The translations under genes and the position numbers were made by a program. The notes below the pieces were generated by a model. That model ran no database searches and was not told where the DNA came from. It was given only the letters and a program-made list of their open reading frames with translations. From positions 5,483,001 through 5,547,000 of the forward strand of contig NZ_LT607733.1 in the NCBI RefSeq assembly GCF_900091445.1: a stretch of 64,000 bases of DNA, written 5' to 3'. This DNA comes from Micromonospora echinofusca (lineage in GTDB: Bacteria > Actinomycetota > Actinomycetes > Mycobacteriales > Micromonosporaceae). Below are positions 11,726-20,177 of the stretch, in pieces (within the stretch, counting starts at the first letter, position 1; the number at the start of each line of letters is the position of its first letter).

Positions 11726-13758
11726 CCGTACCGCAGCAGAAGCCGGCCGCCGAGGAGCGGACGCCGAAGCGGCTGCCGCCCGGCGGACAGCGCGGCGGGC
11801 CGTCGTGGGCGGGGGCCGGGATGCCCGCCGAGCGGTCGATGAACTTCGGGCCCTCGGCCCGACGGCTGCTGGGCCGGCTGCGCCCGCAACGCCTCCAGCT
11901 CGTCGCCGTGATCGCCCTGGCGGTGGTCAGCGTGGCGCTCAGCGTCATCGGGCCGAAGGTGCTCGGCTGGGCCACCGACCTGATCTTCACGGGGGTGATC
12001 GGCCGGCAGCTGCCGCCGGGCACCACCGCCGACCAGGCGGTGGCCGCCGCGCGGGCGGCCGGCAACGACAACTTCGCCGACATGCTCGCCCGGATGGACG
12101 TGGTGCCCGGAGTGGGCATCGACTTCGCCGCGCTGGCGCGCGTGCTGCTGCTGGCGCTGGGGCTCTTCGTGGGGGCCAGCCTGCTGATGTGGTGGCAGGG
12201 CTGGCTGCTCAACGGCGTGGTGCAGCGCACCGTGCTGCGGCTGCGCGCCGACGTGGAGGACAAGCTCAACCGGCTGCCGCTGCCCTACTTCGACCGGCAG
12301 CCCCGGGGTGAGCTGCTCAGCCGGGTCACCAACGACATCGACAACATCTCGACCAGCCTCCAGCAGACGCTGAGCCAGCTGCTCACCTCGCTGCTCACCG
12401 TGGTCGGCGTACTGGCCATGATGTTCTGGATCTCGCCGCTGCTCGCCCTGGTGGCCCTGGTCGCGGTCCCGGTCTCGGTGGTCGTCACCACCAGCATCGC
12501 CAAGCGGTCGCAGCAGCAGTTCATCGCCCAGTGGACGCACACCGGCGAGTTGAACGGCCAGATCGAGGAGGCGTTCACCGGCCACGAGCTGGTCAAGGTC
12601 TTCGGCCGCCAGCGCGAGGTGGAGGCCGCCTTCACCGCGAAGAACGAGGAGCTGTTCCGGGCGAGCTTCGGTGCCCAGTTCGTCTCCGGGATCATCATGC
12701 CGGCGATGATGTTCGTCGGGAACCTCAGCTACGTGGCGATCGCCGTGGTGGGCGGCCTGCGGGTGGCGTCGGGGTCGATGAGCCTCGGCGACGTGCAGGC
12801 GTTCATCCAGTACTCCCGGCAGTTCACCCAGCCCCTCACCCAGGTCGCCTCGATGGCGAACCTGCTCCAGTCCGGGGTGGCCTCCGCCGAGCGGGTCTTC
12901 GCCGTGCTCGACGCCGAGGAGCAGAGCCCCGACCCGGTCGAGCCGGCCCGGGTACGCGACCCACGCGGCCGGGTCGAGTTCTCGAACGTCTCCTTCCGGT
13001 ACACCCCGGACAAGCCGCTGATCGAGGACCTCTCCCTGGTCGCCGAGCCCGGCCACACGGTGGCCATCGTCGGGCCGACCGGCGCCGGCAAGACCACGCT
13101 GGTCAACCTGGTCATGCGCTTCTACGAGCTGGACGCCGGGCGGATCACGCTCGACGGGGTGGACGTCACCACGATGCGCCGCGACGACCTGCGCGGCCGG
13201 ATCGGGATGGTGCTCCAGGAGACGTGGCTCTTCGGGGGCACCATCCGCGACAACATCGCGTACGGCCGTCCGGGGGCAAGCGAGGAGGAGATCGTGGCCG
13301 CCGCCCGGGCGACGTTCGTCGACCGGTTCGTCCGCAGCCTGCCCGACGGCTACGACACGGTGATCGACGAGGAGGGCAGCAACGTCAGCGCCGGCGAGAA
13401 GCAGCTCATCACGATCGCCCGCGCCTTCCTCGCCGAGCCGTCGCTGCTGATCCTGGACGAGGCGACCAGCTCGGTGGACACCCGCACCGAGGTGCTGCTC
13501 CAGCGGGCCATGGCCGCCCTGCGCTCGGACCGGACGAGCTTCGTCATCGCGCACCGGCTCTCCACCATCCGCGACGCCGACCTGATCCTGATGATGGAGG
13601 ACGGCCGGATCGTGGAGCAGGGCACGCACGACCAGCTGCTCGCCGCGCAGGGCGCGTACCACCGCCTGTACCGGTCGCAGTTCACCGCCGCCGTCCAGCC
13701 CGACCCCGACCCGCAGCCCGAGCCCGAGCCGGCGCTGATCGAGGGGTCCACCCGGTGA
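11719..13758 (+). CDS. ABC exporter half-transporter B (catalytic subunit)
   Basis: 679 residues. A Pro/Gly-rich N-terminal tail of about 45 residues precedes six membrane helices, with a roughly 45-residue extracellular insert between helices 1 and 2 (near residues 80-135). The NBD has Walker [10 protein letters not shown], Walker [13 protein letters not shown] with the catalytic Glu, H-loop IAHRLSTI, and an altered signature [15 protein letters not shown]. It pairs with subunit A: the working ATP site would use this Walker B and the SGGQ of A. A Pro/Asp-Glu tail ends the chain. Multidrug export is inferred from family and from the linked MarR. Confidence 0.93.
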   Translation: MSAVPQQKPAAEERTPKRLPPGGQRGGPSWAGAGMPAERSMNFGPSARRLLGRLRPQRLQLVAVIALAVVSVALSVIGPKVLGWATDLIFTGVIGRQLPPGTTADQAVAAARAAGNDNFADMLARMDVVPGVGIDFAALARVLLLALGLFVGASLLMWWQGWLLNGVVQRTVLRLRADVEDKLNRLPLPYFDRQPRGELLSRVTNDIDNISTSLQQTLSQLLTSLLTVVGVLAMMFWISPLLALVALVAVPVSVVVTTSIAKRSQQQFIAQWTHTGELNGQIEEAFTGHELVKVFGRQREVEAAFTAKNEELFRASFGAQFVSGIIMPAMMFVGNLSYVAIAVVGGLRVASGSMSLGDVQAFIQYSRQFTQPLTQVASMANLLQSGVASAERVFAVLDAEEQSPDPVEPARVRDPRGRVEFSNVSFRYTPDKPLIEDLSLVAEPGHTVAIVGPTGAGKTTLVNLVMRFYELDAGRITLDGVDVTTMRRDDLRGRIGMVLQETWLFGGTIRDNIAYGRPGASEEEIVAAARATFVDRFVRSLPDGYDTVIDEEGSNVSAGEKQLITIARAFLAEPSLLILDEATSSVDTRTEVLLQRAMAALRSDRTSFVIAHRLSTIRDADLILMMEDGRIVEQGTHDQLLAAQGAYHRLYRSQFTAAVQPDPDPQPEPEPALIEGSTR

Positions 13759-13817
13759 GGGGCGGGCCGCCGGTGGCGCGGGGCGGGCGGCCGACGGGGT
13801 CGGGGCCGGACGGGGGC

Positions 13818-15035
13818 TCAGCCGGCCGGCAGCAGGGTCGGGGCGCGGTCGGCCACCACCGCGCCGATCAGCCGCAGGGCGTCGGCGGCGGGCATCGGGT
13901 CGAGGGCGCGTCCGCCGCGCAACCGCAGCGCGACCGCGCCCTCGGCCGCCTCGCGGGGGCCGAGGACGGCGGCGTACGGGACCCGGGCCCGGGCCGCGTC
14001 GCGGATGCGGGAGCCCAGCGACCCGGCCCCGTCGACCTCGACGCGCAGCCCCGCGGCCAGCGCGTCACGGGCGAGCCGGGCCGCCGCGTCGGCCTGGCCG
14101 TCCCCGACGGGCAGCACCACGAGCTGCACCGGGGCGTACCAGGCGGGGAAGGCGCCCTCGTGCACCTCGATCAGGTAGGCGAAGAGCCGCTCCATGCTGC
14201 CGACGAGGCTGCGGTGCACCATCACGGGTCGACGCCGCGCCCCGGACGCGTCGGTGTAGGACAGGTCGAACCGCTCCGGCTTGTCGAAGTCGAGCTGGAC
14301 GGTGGAGAGGGTGAACTCCCGCCCGGCGGCGTCGCGCACCTGGACGTCGATCTTCGGCCCGTAGAACGCGGCCTCCCCCGGCGCCTCGGTGAACTGCACC
14401 CCGTCGAGCGCGGCGCGCAGCAGCTCCTCGGCCCGCGCCCAGCCGGCGTCGTCCCCGACGTACCTCTCCCCCGGACCGCGCAGCGACAGCCGGAACCCCG
14501 CCGGCCGTACGCCGAGCGCGGCGTGCGCCTCGCGGATCAGCCGCAGGATCTCGGCGACCTCCTCGCCCACCTGTTCCAGGGCGCAGAAGTTGTGCGCGTC
14601 GTTGAGCGAGATGGCCCGCACCCGGGACAGCCCGCCGAGCACCCCCGAGCGCTCGGCCCGGTACATGCCGCCCAGCTCGGCGATGCGCAGCGGCAGCTCC
14701 CGGTAGGAGCGGCCCCGGGCCCGGAACACCAGGGCGTGGTGCGGGCAGAGCGCCGGGCGCAGCACGAACTCGTCGTCGGCGCCGAGCGCCATCGGCGGGA
14801 ACATGTCGTCGGCGAAGTAGCCGAGGTGGCCGGAGCGTTCGAAGAGTTCCCGCCTGCCCAGCGGCGGGGTGACGACGTGCCGGTAGCCGGCCCGGCGTTC
14901 CAGCTCGCGGACGTACTCCTCGACGGCGTGCCGGGCGGCGGCGCCCGCCGGCAGCCAGAGCGGCAGCCCGGCGCCGGCCAGCGGGTCGGAGTCGAACAGC
15001 TCCAGCTCCCGGCCGAGCCTGCGGTGGTCGATCAT
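13818..15035 (-). CDS. Threonyl-tRNA synthetase paralogue lacking the TGS and editing domains
   Basis: 405 residues against about 640 for a full ThrRS. The class II catalytic core is complete: zinc ligands Cys in LRPALCPHH, His in LNDAHNFC and His in VMVHRSLVGSMERL; motif 2 MYRAERSGVLGGLSRVR; then a C-terminal anticodon-binding domain (PVQLVVLPVGDGQADAAARLA). The N1/N2 editing region that removes Ser-tRNA(Thr) is absent. Ribosome site AAGGAG precedes ATG 15035. Upstream lie a Thr-codon leader peptide and a strong hairpin, so synthesis is probably induced by threonyl-tRNA shortage or ThrRS inhibition. It could be a stress/resistance copy, comparable in logic to Bacillus thrZ. Confidence 0.9.
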   Translation of the reverse strand: MIDHRRLGRELELFDSDPLAGAGLPLWLPAGAAARHAVEEYVRELERRAGYRHVVTPPLGRRELFERSGHLGYFADDMFPPMALGADDEFVLRPALCPHHALVFRARGRSYRELPLRIAELGGMYRAERSGVLGGLSRVRAISLNDAHNFCALEQVGEEVAEILRLIREAHAALGVRPAGFRLSLRGPGERYVGDDAGWARAEELLRAALDGVQFTEAPGEAAFYGPKIDVQVRDAAGREFTLSTVQLDFDKPERFDLSYTDASGARRRPVMVHRSLVGSMERLFAYLIEVHEGAFPAWYAPVQLVVLPVGDGQADAAARLARDALAAGLRVEVDGAGSLGSRIRDAARARVPYAAVLGPREAAEGAVALRLRGGRALDPMPAADALRLIGAVVADRAPTLLPAG

Positions 15036-15083
15036 GTCGCGCTCCTTCGGGTACGACCCGGAGGCGACCCGGTCACCGGACGC

Positions 15084-15120
15084 GACGAGGCCCCGGGGCG
15101 GATCGCCCCGGGGCCTCGTC
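15084..15120 (-). terminator. Attenuator-type hairpin in the leader of the second ThrRS gene
   Basis: A perfect 17-bp stem (15084-15100 with 15104-15120; an 18th C-G pair is possible) with a 3-nt loop lies between the leader peptide stop and the synthetase start, 48 nt upstream of the ATG. No U-tract follows. Upstream, an 18-nt hairpin with a 7-bp CGCCGGG/CCCGGCG stem begins inside the Thr codons; its 3' arm (CCCCGG) can also pair with CCGGGG in the big stem's 5' arm. Those alternatives resemble transcription attenuation. Strength and mechanism are inferred. Confidence 0.6.
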
Positions 15121-15130
15121 GACGGTCAGG

Positions 15131-15184
15131 TCAGTGCGGCGCGCCGGGGTCTCCCGGCGTCGTGGTGGATACCGCTCTGCGCAT
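15131..15184 (-). CDS. Threonine-rich leader peptide (17 residues)
   Basis: Short reading frame MRRAVSTTTPGDPGAPH followed by TGA. Three consecutive Thr codons (ACC ACG ACG, 15166-15158) occupy residues 7-9. A minus-strand TACCGT (15196-15191) ends 6 nt before the ATG, so it could be translated from a leaderless mRNA. The frame stops 10 nt before the attenuator hairpin and lies upstream of a threonyl-tRNA synthetase gene, which is why the Thr run is taken as regulatory rather than chance. Confidence 0.6.
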   Translation of the reverse strand: MRRAVSTTTPGDPGAPH

Positions 15185-15560
15185 GCGGCGACGGTACGCC
15201 CCCGCCCGGGGCGGCCGCAGCCGGATTTCCGGGCGGTCCGGGAAGGCGCTGGTCGGCGCGCCGGGCGGGACGTGGGTGGGCCGCCGGCACGGGACCTGCC
15301 GGCGGCCCGCGGCGGCCGCACCGTCGGAAACGGGGGACCCGACGGTCGTGGGGCCGCGCGCCGACAACGGTACGCCCGGCCGCTGCGATCCGCCGACCCT
15401 CGGCGTTACGCGGATCCGTCACCTCCGGCGGTGTCCGCTCGTTGCACCCGGTGGCCCTGCCGTGTCGGTGGTCACCAGGAGCCAGGGTCGTGCCCCGTGA
15501 CGTCGGACGACCAGTCAGGCTCGGTACCCGCAATCGGCCCCGTCCGGCGAGGTGGCAGTC
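15185..15560. other. Intergenic region between the ThrRS leader and the DedA gene
   Basis: About 375 bp with no convincing gene. It should contain the ThrRS leader promoter (minus strand, near 15190-15220) and the dedA promoter. No T-box specifier/antiterminator core, riboswitch fold or repeated operator was recognised. Confidence 0.5.
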
Positions 15561-16211
15561 GTGCCCGAACTACTCACTGAGATCGCGTCGCCGGCCTGGG
15601 CGTACGTCGTACTGCTCGCGCTGCTGGTCGCGGACGCCTTCGTCCCGGTGATCCCCACCCAGGTCGTCATGATCACCGGCGGCGCCCTCACCGTGTACGG
15701 CGGGCTGAACCTGCCGGTGACCATCGCCGTCGGCGCGCTCGGCGTCTTCGTCGGGGACCTGGCCTGCTACCTGCTCGGGCGGGGCGCCCCGGACCGCCGG
15801 GCACCGCGCGACGTGCAGCGGGGCCGGGCCCGGCGGGTCGCCAACCGGGTCACCCGGGGGCTGCGCCGGCCCGGGCCGCTCGTGATCCTGCTCTGCCGCT
15901 TCGTGCCGGGCGGCCGGATGGCGGCCTGCTTCTCGGCCGGCCGCAGCCGGTACCCGTACCGGCTCTTCGTGCTCTACGAGGGCCTGGCGGCGATCGGCTG
16001 GGCCACCTACGGCGGGCTGGTCGGGCACCTCGGCGGGACGGCGCTCACCGAGTCGGCGTGGCGGCTGGCGCTGATCGCGGGGCTCGCGGCGGCCGGCTTC
16101 GCGGCGGCAGGCTGGGCGATGACCGTCGTCGGCGCCCGGCGGGCCGCGGAACCGGTGGCGGTGGTGCCGGTCGTCGTCCCGGCCCGCACGGACGCGCCCG
16201 GGGCGGAGTGA
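15561..16211 (+). CDS. DedA family membrane protein (SNARE-associated/VTT domain)
   Basis: 216 residues with DedA features: an early acidic/proline segment DAFVPVIPTQVVMITGG, a re-entrant Gly-rich region (GALGVFVGDLACYLLGRG), and the hallmark RFVPGGRMAACFSAGRSRYPY followed by further helices. Members are undecaprenyl-phosphate/phospholipid transport or envelope-homeostasis factors; the substrate here is unknown. GTG 15561 is preferred because GCGAGGTGG lies 5-6 nt upstream; GTG 15552 would add three residues. The C-terminal tail is Val/Pro-rich and probably cytoplasmic. Confidence 0.85.
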   Translation: MPELLTEIASPAWAYVVLLALLVADAFVPVIPTQVVMITGGALTVYGGLNLPVTIAVGALGVFVGDLACYLLGRGAPDRRAPRDVQRGRARRVANRVTRGLRRPGPLVILLCRFVPGGRMAACFSAGRSRYPYRLFVLYEGLAAIGWATYGGLVGHLGGTALTESAWRLALIAGLAAAGFAAAGWAMTVVGARRAAEPVAVVPVVVPARTDAPGAE

Positions 16212-16255
16212 CCGGCCGCGCCGGTCGCCGGGGTGGCCCGGGCGGCGCGGCCGGT
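16211..16255. terminator. Convergent terminator between dedA and lpdA
   Basis: Perfect 12-bp inverted repeat ACCGGCCGCGCC (16211-16222) and GGCGCGGCCGGT (16244-16255), loop 21 nt, starting at the last base of the dedA stop and ending 4 bp before the lpdA stop on the other strand. A single hairpin can serve both transcripts. Confidence 0.6.
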
Positions 16256-16259
16256 GCGG

Positions 16260-17663
16260 TCACTCCAGCTCGTGCAGCATGAGCTGGCGGGCGGCCTCGG
16301 TGATGGAACCGGAGAGGCTCGGGTAGATCGTGATCGTCTGGGCCAGCTCGTTGACCGTGAGGTTGTTCTCCACCGCCATGGTGATCGGCAGGATCAGCTC
16401 GCTGGCCTTCGGCGCCACCACGACGCCGCCGATCACCTGGCCGCTGGCCGGGCGGCAGAAGAGCTTGACGAAGCCGTCGGCGAGGTCGTCCATCTTCGCC
16501 CGGGCGTTGCCGTCCAGCGCCAGCATCACCTGCCGGGCCGGCACCTTGCCCGCGTCGACCTCGTCCTGCGAGACGCCCACGGTGGCCAGCTCCGGGTCGG
16601 TGAACACGTTCGCCGCGACGGTACGCAGCCGCAGCGGCCGTACCGCCTCGCCGAGCGCGTGCCACATCGCGATCCGGCCCTGCATGGCGGCCACGCTGGC
16701 CAGGGGCAGCACGCCCGTGCAGTCGCCGGCGGCGTAGATGCCGGGCACGTTGGTCCGGGAGACCCGGTCGACGGTGACGTAGCCGCCCCGGGCCAGCGCG
16801 ACGCCGTACTCGGCGAGGCCCAGGTCGGCGGTGTTGGGGATGGAGCCGACCGCGATCAGGGCGTGGGAGCCGGCCACCCGGCGGCCGTCGGAGAGTTCGA
16901 CCTCCACCCCGTCGGCGGTACGCCGGACCGCGTCCGCCCGCGAGTTGTTCAGGATGCTCATGCCCCGGTTGCGGAAGACCCGCTCGATCGCCATCGCCGC
17001 GTCGGCGTCCTCGTGCGGCATCACCCGGTCGCGGCTGGAGACCAGGGTCACCTGCACGCCCATGGCCAGGTAGGCGCTGGCGAACTCCGCGCCGGTGACG
17101 CCGGAGCCGACCACGATCAGGTGCTCGGGCAACTCCGGCAGGTCGTACACCTGGCGCCAGGTCAGGATGCGCTCACCGTCGGGAACGGCGGTGGGCAGCT
17201 GGCGCGGGGTGGCGCCGGTGGCGATGAGCACGGTCGACGCGGCGATCGACTGCTCCTCGCCGCCGCCGGTCGGGGTGACGAGCACCCGGTGGGTGTGGCC
17301 GAGGGTGTCCTCGCCGAGGCGGGCGGTGCCCGGCACGAAGGTCACCCCGGCCTTGACCAGCTTGGCGTGGATGTCGGCGGACTGGGCGAGCGCGAGGCGC
17401 TTGACCCGCTCGTGCACCGCGCTGGCGTCGACGGTGACGGCCTCCAGCCCGTCGGAGTGCACCCCGAACTCCTCGGTGTCCCGATAGCCGGTGACCACCT
17501 CGGAGCTGGCGATGAAGGTCTTCGACGGTACGCAGTCGGACAGCACGCAGGCCCCGCCGGCGCCCTCGGCCTCGACGACGGTGACATCAGCGTCCAACTG
17601 CGCGGCGACCAGGGCCGCCTCGTAGCCGGCCGGTCCACCGCCGATGATCACGATCCGGCTCAC
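16260..17663 (-). CDS. lpdA: NAD(P)H-quinone dehydrogenase, LpdA type flavoprotein
   Basis: 467-residue two-dinucleotide-binding flavoprotein. FAD site IVIIGGGPAGYEAALVA at the N-terminus; NAD(P) site VVGSGVTGAEFASAY; third FAD motif GIYAAGDCTG. A Cys39-x4-Cys44 pair is present (GGACVLSDCVPSK), but the C-terminal His-Glu dyad of lipoamide dehydrogenase (HPTxxE) is replaced by YPSLSGS. Loss of that dyad is a feature of the Rv3303c (LpdA)-like group, which reduces quinones rather than lipoamide. GTG 17663 follows an AAGGA site. The dihydrolipoyl role is therefore unlikely. Confidence 0.88.
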   Translation of the reverse strand: MSRIVIIGGGPAGYEAALVAAQLDADVTVVEAEGAGGACVLSDCVPSKTFIASSEVVTGYRDTEEFGVHSDGLEAVTVDASAVHERVKRLALAQSADIHAKLVKAGVTFVPGTARLGEDTLGHTHRVLVTPTGGGEEQSIAASTVLIATGATPRQLPTAVPDGERILTWRQVYDLPELPEHLIVVGSGVTGAEFASAYLAMGVQVTLVSSRDRVMPHEDADAAMAIERVFRNRGMSILNNSRADAVRRTADGVEVELSDGRRVAGSHALIAVGSIPNTADLGLAEYGVALARGGYVTVDRVSRTNVPGIYAAGDCTGVLPLASVAAMQGRIAMWHALGEAVRPLRLRTVAANVFTDPELATVGVSQDEVDAGKVPARQVMLALDGNARAKMDDLADGFVKLFCRPASGQVIGGVVVAPKASELILPITMAVENNLTVNELAQTITIYPSLSGSITEAARQLMLHELE

Positions 17664-17674
17664 AGGGCCATCCT

Positions 17675-17750
17675 TTCGTTCGCGACTGCGGGGCTCCGCT
17701 CCGCTGCACTCCTCGCGCTCACCGCGCTCGCCCTTCGTCAGTGCTCACAG
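17675..17750. repeat. GC-rich intergenic repeat-like element upstream of lpdA
   Basis: Directly upstream of the lpdA ribosome site is a string of GCTCCGCTCCGC, CTCGCGCTCACCGCGCTCG words with self-complementary parts. On the minus strand it reads GCGGAGCGGAG, resembling the core of the element at 11641-11707. It is taken as a degenerate member of the same dispersed family; this is by eye and unverified. Confidence 0.35.
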
Positions 17751-17828
17751 TGACTTTCTTCTCCCGAAAGCGTCCGACACGCTCTGTCGTATTCTCCCCC
17801 ACCCCGCGGGCGGGCTATCGTCATCGCC

Positions 17829-18284
17829 GTGCGTCATCACGCCGCCTACGGCTCAAACCTCGACCCCGCCCGCATGCGCGCCTACTGCCCGCATTCGCCG
17901 ATGGTGGGCACCGGCTGGCTGGAGGGCTGGCGGCTCACCTTCGCGGGCGAAGACGTGATCGGCTGGGAGGGCGCGGTCAGCACGGTCGTCGAGTCCCCCG
18001 GCGACCGGGTGTTCGTGGCGATCTACGACATCCACCCGTACGACGCCGCCCAGCTCGACGAGCTGGAGGGGGTGGCCGCCGGCACCTACCGCAAGCTGCA
18101 CGTGCGCATCTCCACCCTCGACGGCGACGTGACCGCGTGGATCTACGTCTTCGACGGGTACGAGGGCGGGCTGCCCACGGCGTGGTACCTCTCGGAGATC
18201 GCGAACGCCGCCGAGAAGGCGGGTGCGCCGGACGACTACGTCACCGAGCTGCGGTCCCGCCCCACCGGCACCGCGTCGGCCTGA
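17829..18284 (+). CDS. Gamma-glutamylcyclotransferase-like protein
   Basis: 151 residues of the GGCT/AIG2-like fold. The substrate-binding loop AAYGSNLDPARM begins at residue 5. The likely catalytic Glu lies in LDELEGVAAGTY. Full-length for small bacterial GGCT proteins. The reaction would cyclise gamma-glutamyl amines to 5-oxoproline, but bacterial members act on varied substrates. GTG 17829 gives VRHHAAYGSNL. Divergent from lpdA across about 165 bp containing the repeat-like element. Confidence 0.85.
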   Translation: MRHHAAYGSNLDPARMRAYCPHSPMVGTGWLEGWRLTFAGEDVIGWEGAVSTVVESPGDRVFVAIYDIHPYDAAQLDELEGVAAGTYRKLHVRISTLDGDVTAWIYVFDGYEGGLPTAWYLSEIANAAEKAGAPDDYVTELRSRPTGTASA

Positions 18285-18375
18285 CGCCTCTCGTCGGCCC
18301 AGCGCGTATCCCACGGCCCCCAGTCTGCTCCGGTGCCGGGCGGAGCCTCCAGCCGGCCCCGGCCGGCGTCGTCAA

Positions 18376-19338
18376 TCACACACCGGCGGCCGGGACCACC
18401 AGTTCGTACATGTCGACCCAGCGCACCTCGCCGAGCCCCACCGACCGGTAGAGCGAGAGCGGGGCGGTGGGGTTCGTCAGGTCCACCCCGAGGCCGGCGG
18501 AGGCCCGGCCCTTCGCCGCGTACCGGGCGAACGCGTGGTGCAGCAGGGCCGCGCCCACGCCCCGGCGCCGCTGCCCGGGAAGCACGGCGAGGTTCTTGAC
18601 CCAACCCTCGTTCCGGTCGAGCCCCTGGTCGGACGACTGGAGGATGCCCGCCGGCTCCCCGTCGACCTCGGCGACGAACCACTCGTCCCAGGCCGGGTCG
18701 GCCCCGATCCGGGCCCGCCACAGGTCGAAGCCGAGCGGCTCGTAGTCGGGGATGTCGCGGAAGGAGGTGTCGTAGATCCGGTGGAAGTCACGCAGATCCG
18801 ACTCGTCGCCGGGGCGCAGCGGACGGACCGTCACCCCCGCCGAGGGTGCCGGCGGCTCGGCGGGCAGCCCCGCCAGCGACCGGCTCATGACCTGGTAACG
18901 CTTGACGAAGCCGAATCCCGCGTCGACCAGTTCCTCGGCCCACCGCCGCTCGGGCGGGTACGCGGGGCTGCGTACCGTCAGGGCCGGCAGACCGCGCTCG
19001 GCCGCCCGCCCGGCCACCCGGTCCAGCTGCCGGGCCAACAGCGACGCCCGCACTGCGGCGCCCCGCTCCGGGTCGACGAAGACGTCGACGAACTCCCGAC
19101 CCACCCCGCCCGGGTTGTCCAGCATCGCCCACGCCACCAGCGTGCCGTCCGGCTCGGCCACCACCCAGGAGTCCCGTTCCGGGTCGACGTTCGGCGCGGT
19201 CAGCGCGTCACGCACGTCCTCGGCGGTGAAGTCCGGGTAGCCGAGGGTGAAGGTGTCGGCGGCGTGCACCACCGCCAGGATCGCCGGTACGTCGTCGAGG
19301 GTGGGTCGGCGGGCCTGCCAACCGGCGGGGAGGGTCAC
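18376..19338 (-). CDS. Tandem GNAT-fold acetyltransferase
   Basis: 320 residues with two GNAT-type domains (about 5-150 and 165-320), the layout of mycothiol synthase. The C-terminal domain carries a convincing acetyl-CoA loop (NLAVLPGQRRRGVGAALL) and the tail NPTAPLSLYRSVGL; the N-terminal domain is degenerate. Mycothiol synthase itself usually has more conserved active-site segments, so the acceptor is left open. Convergent with the GGCT gene. ATG 19338 is the first start with an in-frame domain. Confidence 0.82.
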   Translation of the reverse strand: MTLPAGWQARRPTLDDVPAILAVVHAADTFTLGYPDFTAEDVRDALTAPNVDPERDSWVVAEPDGTLVAWAMLDNPGGVGREFVDVFVDPERGAAVRASLLARQLDRVAGRAAERGLPALTVRSPAYPPERRWAEELVDAGFGFVKRYQVMSRSLAGLPAEPPAPSAGVTVRPLRPGDESDLRDFHRIYDTSFRDIPDYEPLGFDLWRARIGADPAWDEWFVAEVDGEPAGILQSSDQGLDRNEGWVKNLAVLPGQRRRGVGAALLHHAFARYAAKGRASAGLGVDLTNPTAPLSLYRSVGLGEVRWVDMYELVVPAAGV

Positions 19339-19396
19339 GGAGGCGATCCTGACAGCCGGGCCGCAGAAGCGCCGCCGAATTTCCGGCTGCGGCGGC

Positions 19397-20140
19397 TCAG
19401 CCCGCGTCGGCCAGGCGGGCCCGGGTCGCGGTGAGCAGTTCCAGCAGCTCGGCGCCGTCCGCCGGGCCGAGCGCCGCGAAGGCCGGCGCGGCCAGCCGGT
19501 CGGTCACCGCCTGGGCCCAGAGCCGCCGCCGGACCAGCGGCCCGACCGGAGGGTACGGCGGCGGCCAGCCGCAGGCGACCGCACCCGCCTCGCCGTCCGG
19601 GCCGGCGAGCACGGCCTCCAACGGCGTCATCCCGCTGGCCCGGACCGCGATCAGGTGCGCGCCGGCGAAGTGCTCCCGGAGCAGACGCAGGCCGACGGCC
19701 GCCCGGGCGCCGGCCGTACGGACCGGCACCGGCATGGCCCGCCAGGCGGCGAAGAGCGGCATGCCGCTGGCGTCCGCGGCGTCGACGGCGCGGCCGAGCA
19801 GGGCGGCGAGTCGGCTCACCCCGGCAAGGGGGTCGAGCCGCTCCTCGCCCCACCGGCAGCACTCGGCCAGGGTGGCGGCGGCCACCTCGACCGGCGGGAC
19901 GACCCGCCGGGCCGCGTCCCAGCCGTCGGCGACCGCGTCGGGGGCCAGGAAGCCGAGGGCGGCGGCGACCGTCTCCGCGCGGACGTCCCCGAGGGCGCCG
20001 GCCCGCCCGGTGACGTAGAACGCCCAGCCGGAGATGCCGAGCAACCGCGCCCGGCGCAGGGTGGTCGGGCAGCGGGTGAAGAGGTCGCCGAGTTCCAGCA
20101 CGACCGGCTTGCTGGCCGCCGCCACCTGTTCCGGCGTCAT
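19397..20140 (-). CDS. SCO6745-like conserved actinobacterial protein
   Basis: 247 residues, all-helical in appearance, beginning MTPEQVAAASKPVVLELGDLF and continuing with GWAFYVTGRAGALGDV, which I recognise from memory as the actinobacterial SCO6745-like family (unknown function). No catalytic motif is evident. A GGGGAG site lies before ATG 20140; the longer in-frame extension to 20209 overlaps noncoding-looking sequence. It follows the coiled-coil gene on the same strand with a 37-bp gap, so co-transcription is possible. Confidence 0.65.
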   Translation of the reverse strand: MTPEQVAAASKPVVLELGDLFTRCPTTLRRARLLGISGWAFYVTGRAGALGDVRAETVAAALGFLAPDAVADGWDAARRVVPPVEVAAATLAECCRWGEERLDPLAGVSRLAALLGRAVDAADASGMPLFAAWRAMPVPVRTAGARAAVGLRLLREHFAGAHLIAVRASGMTPLEAVLAGPDGEAGAVACGWPPPYPPVGPLVRRRLWAQAVTDRLAAPAFAALGPADGAELLELLTATRARLADAG

Positions 20141-20177
20141 CCGCACGCTCCCCGGTCGCCCCGTCCGTCCACAAGGG

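Noticed and set aside
15185..15560. Possible T-box riboswitch for the second ThrRS gene
   Set aside because: No T-box consensus or specifier loop was found; the Thr leader peptide and hairpin explain the region better.
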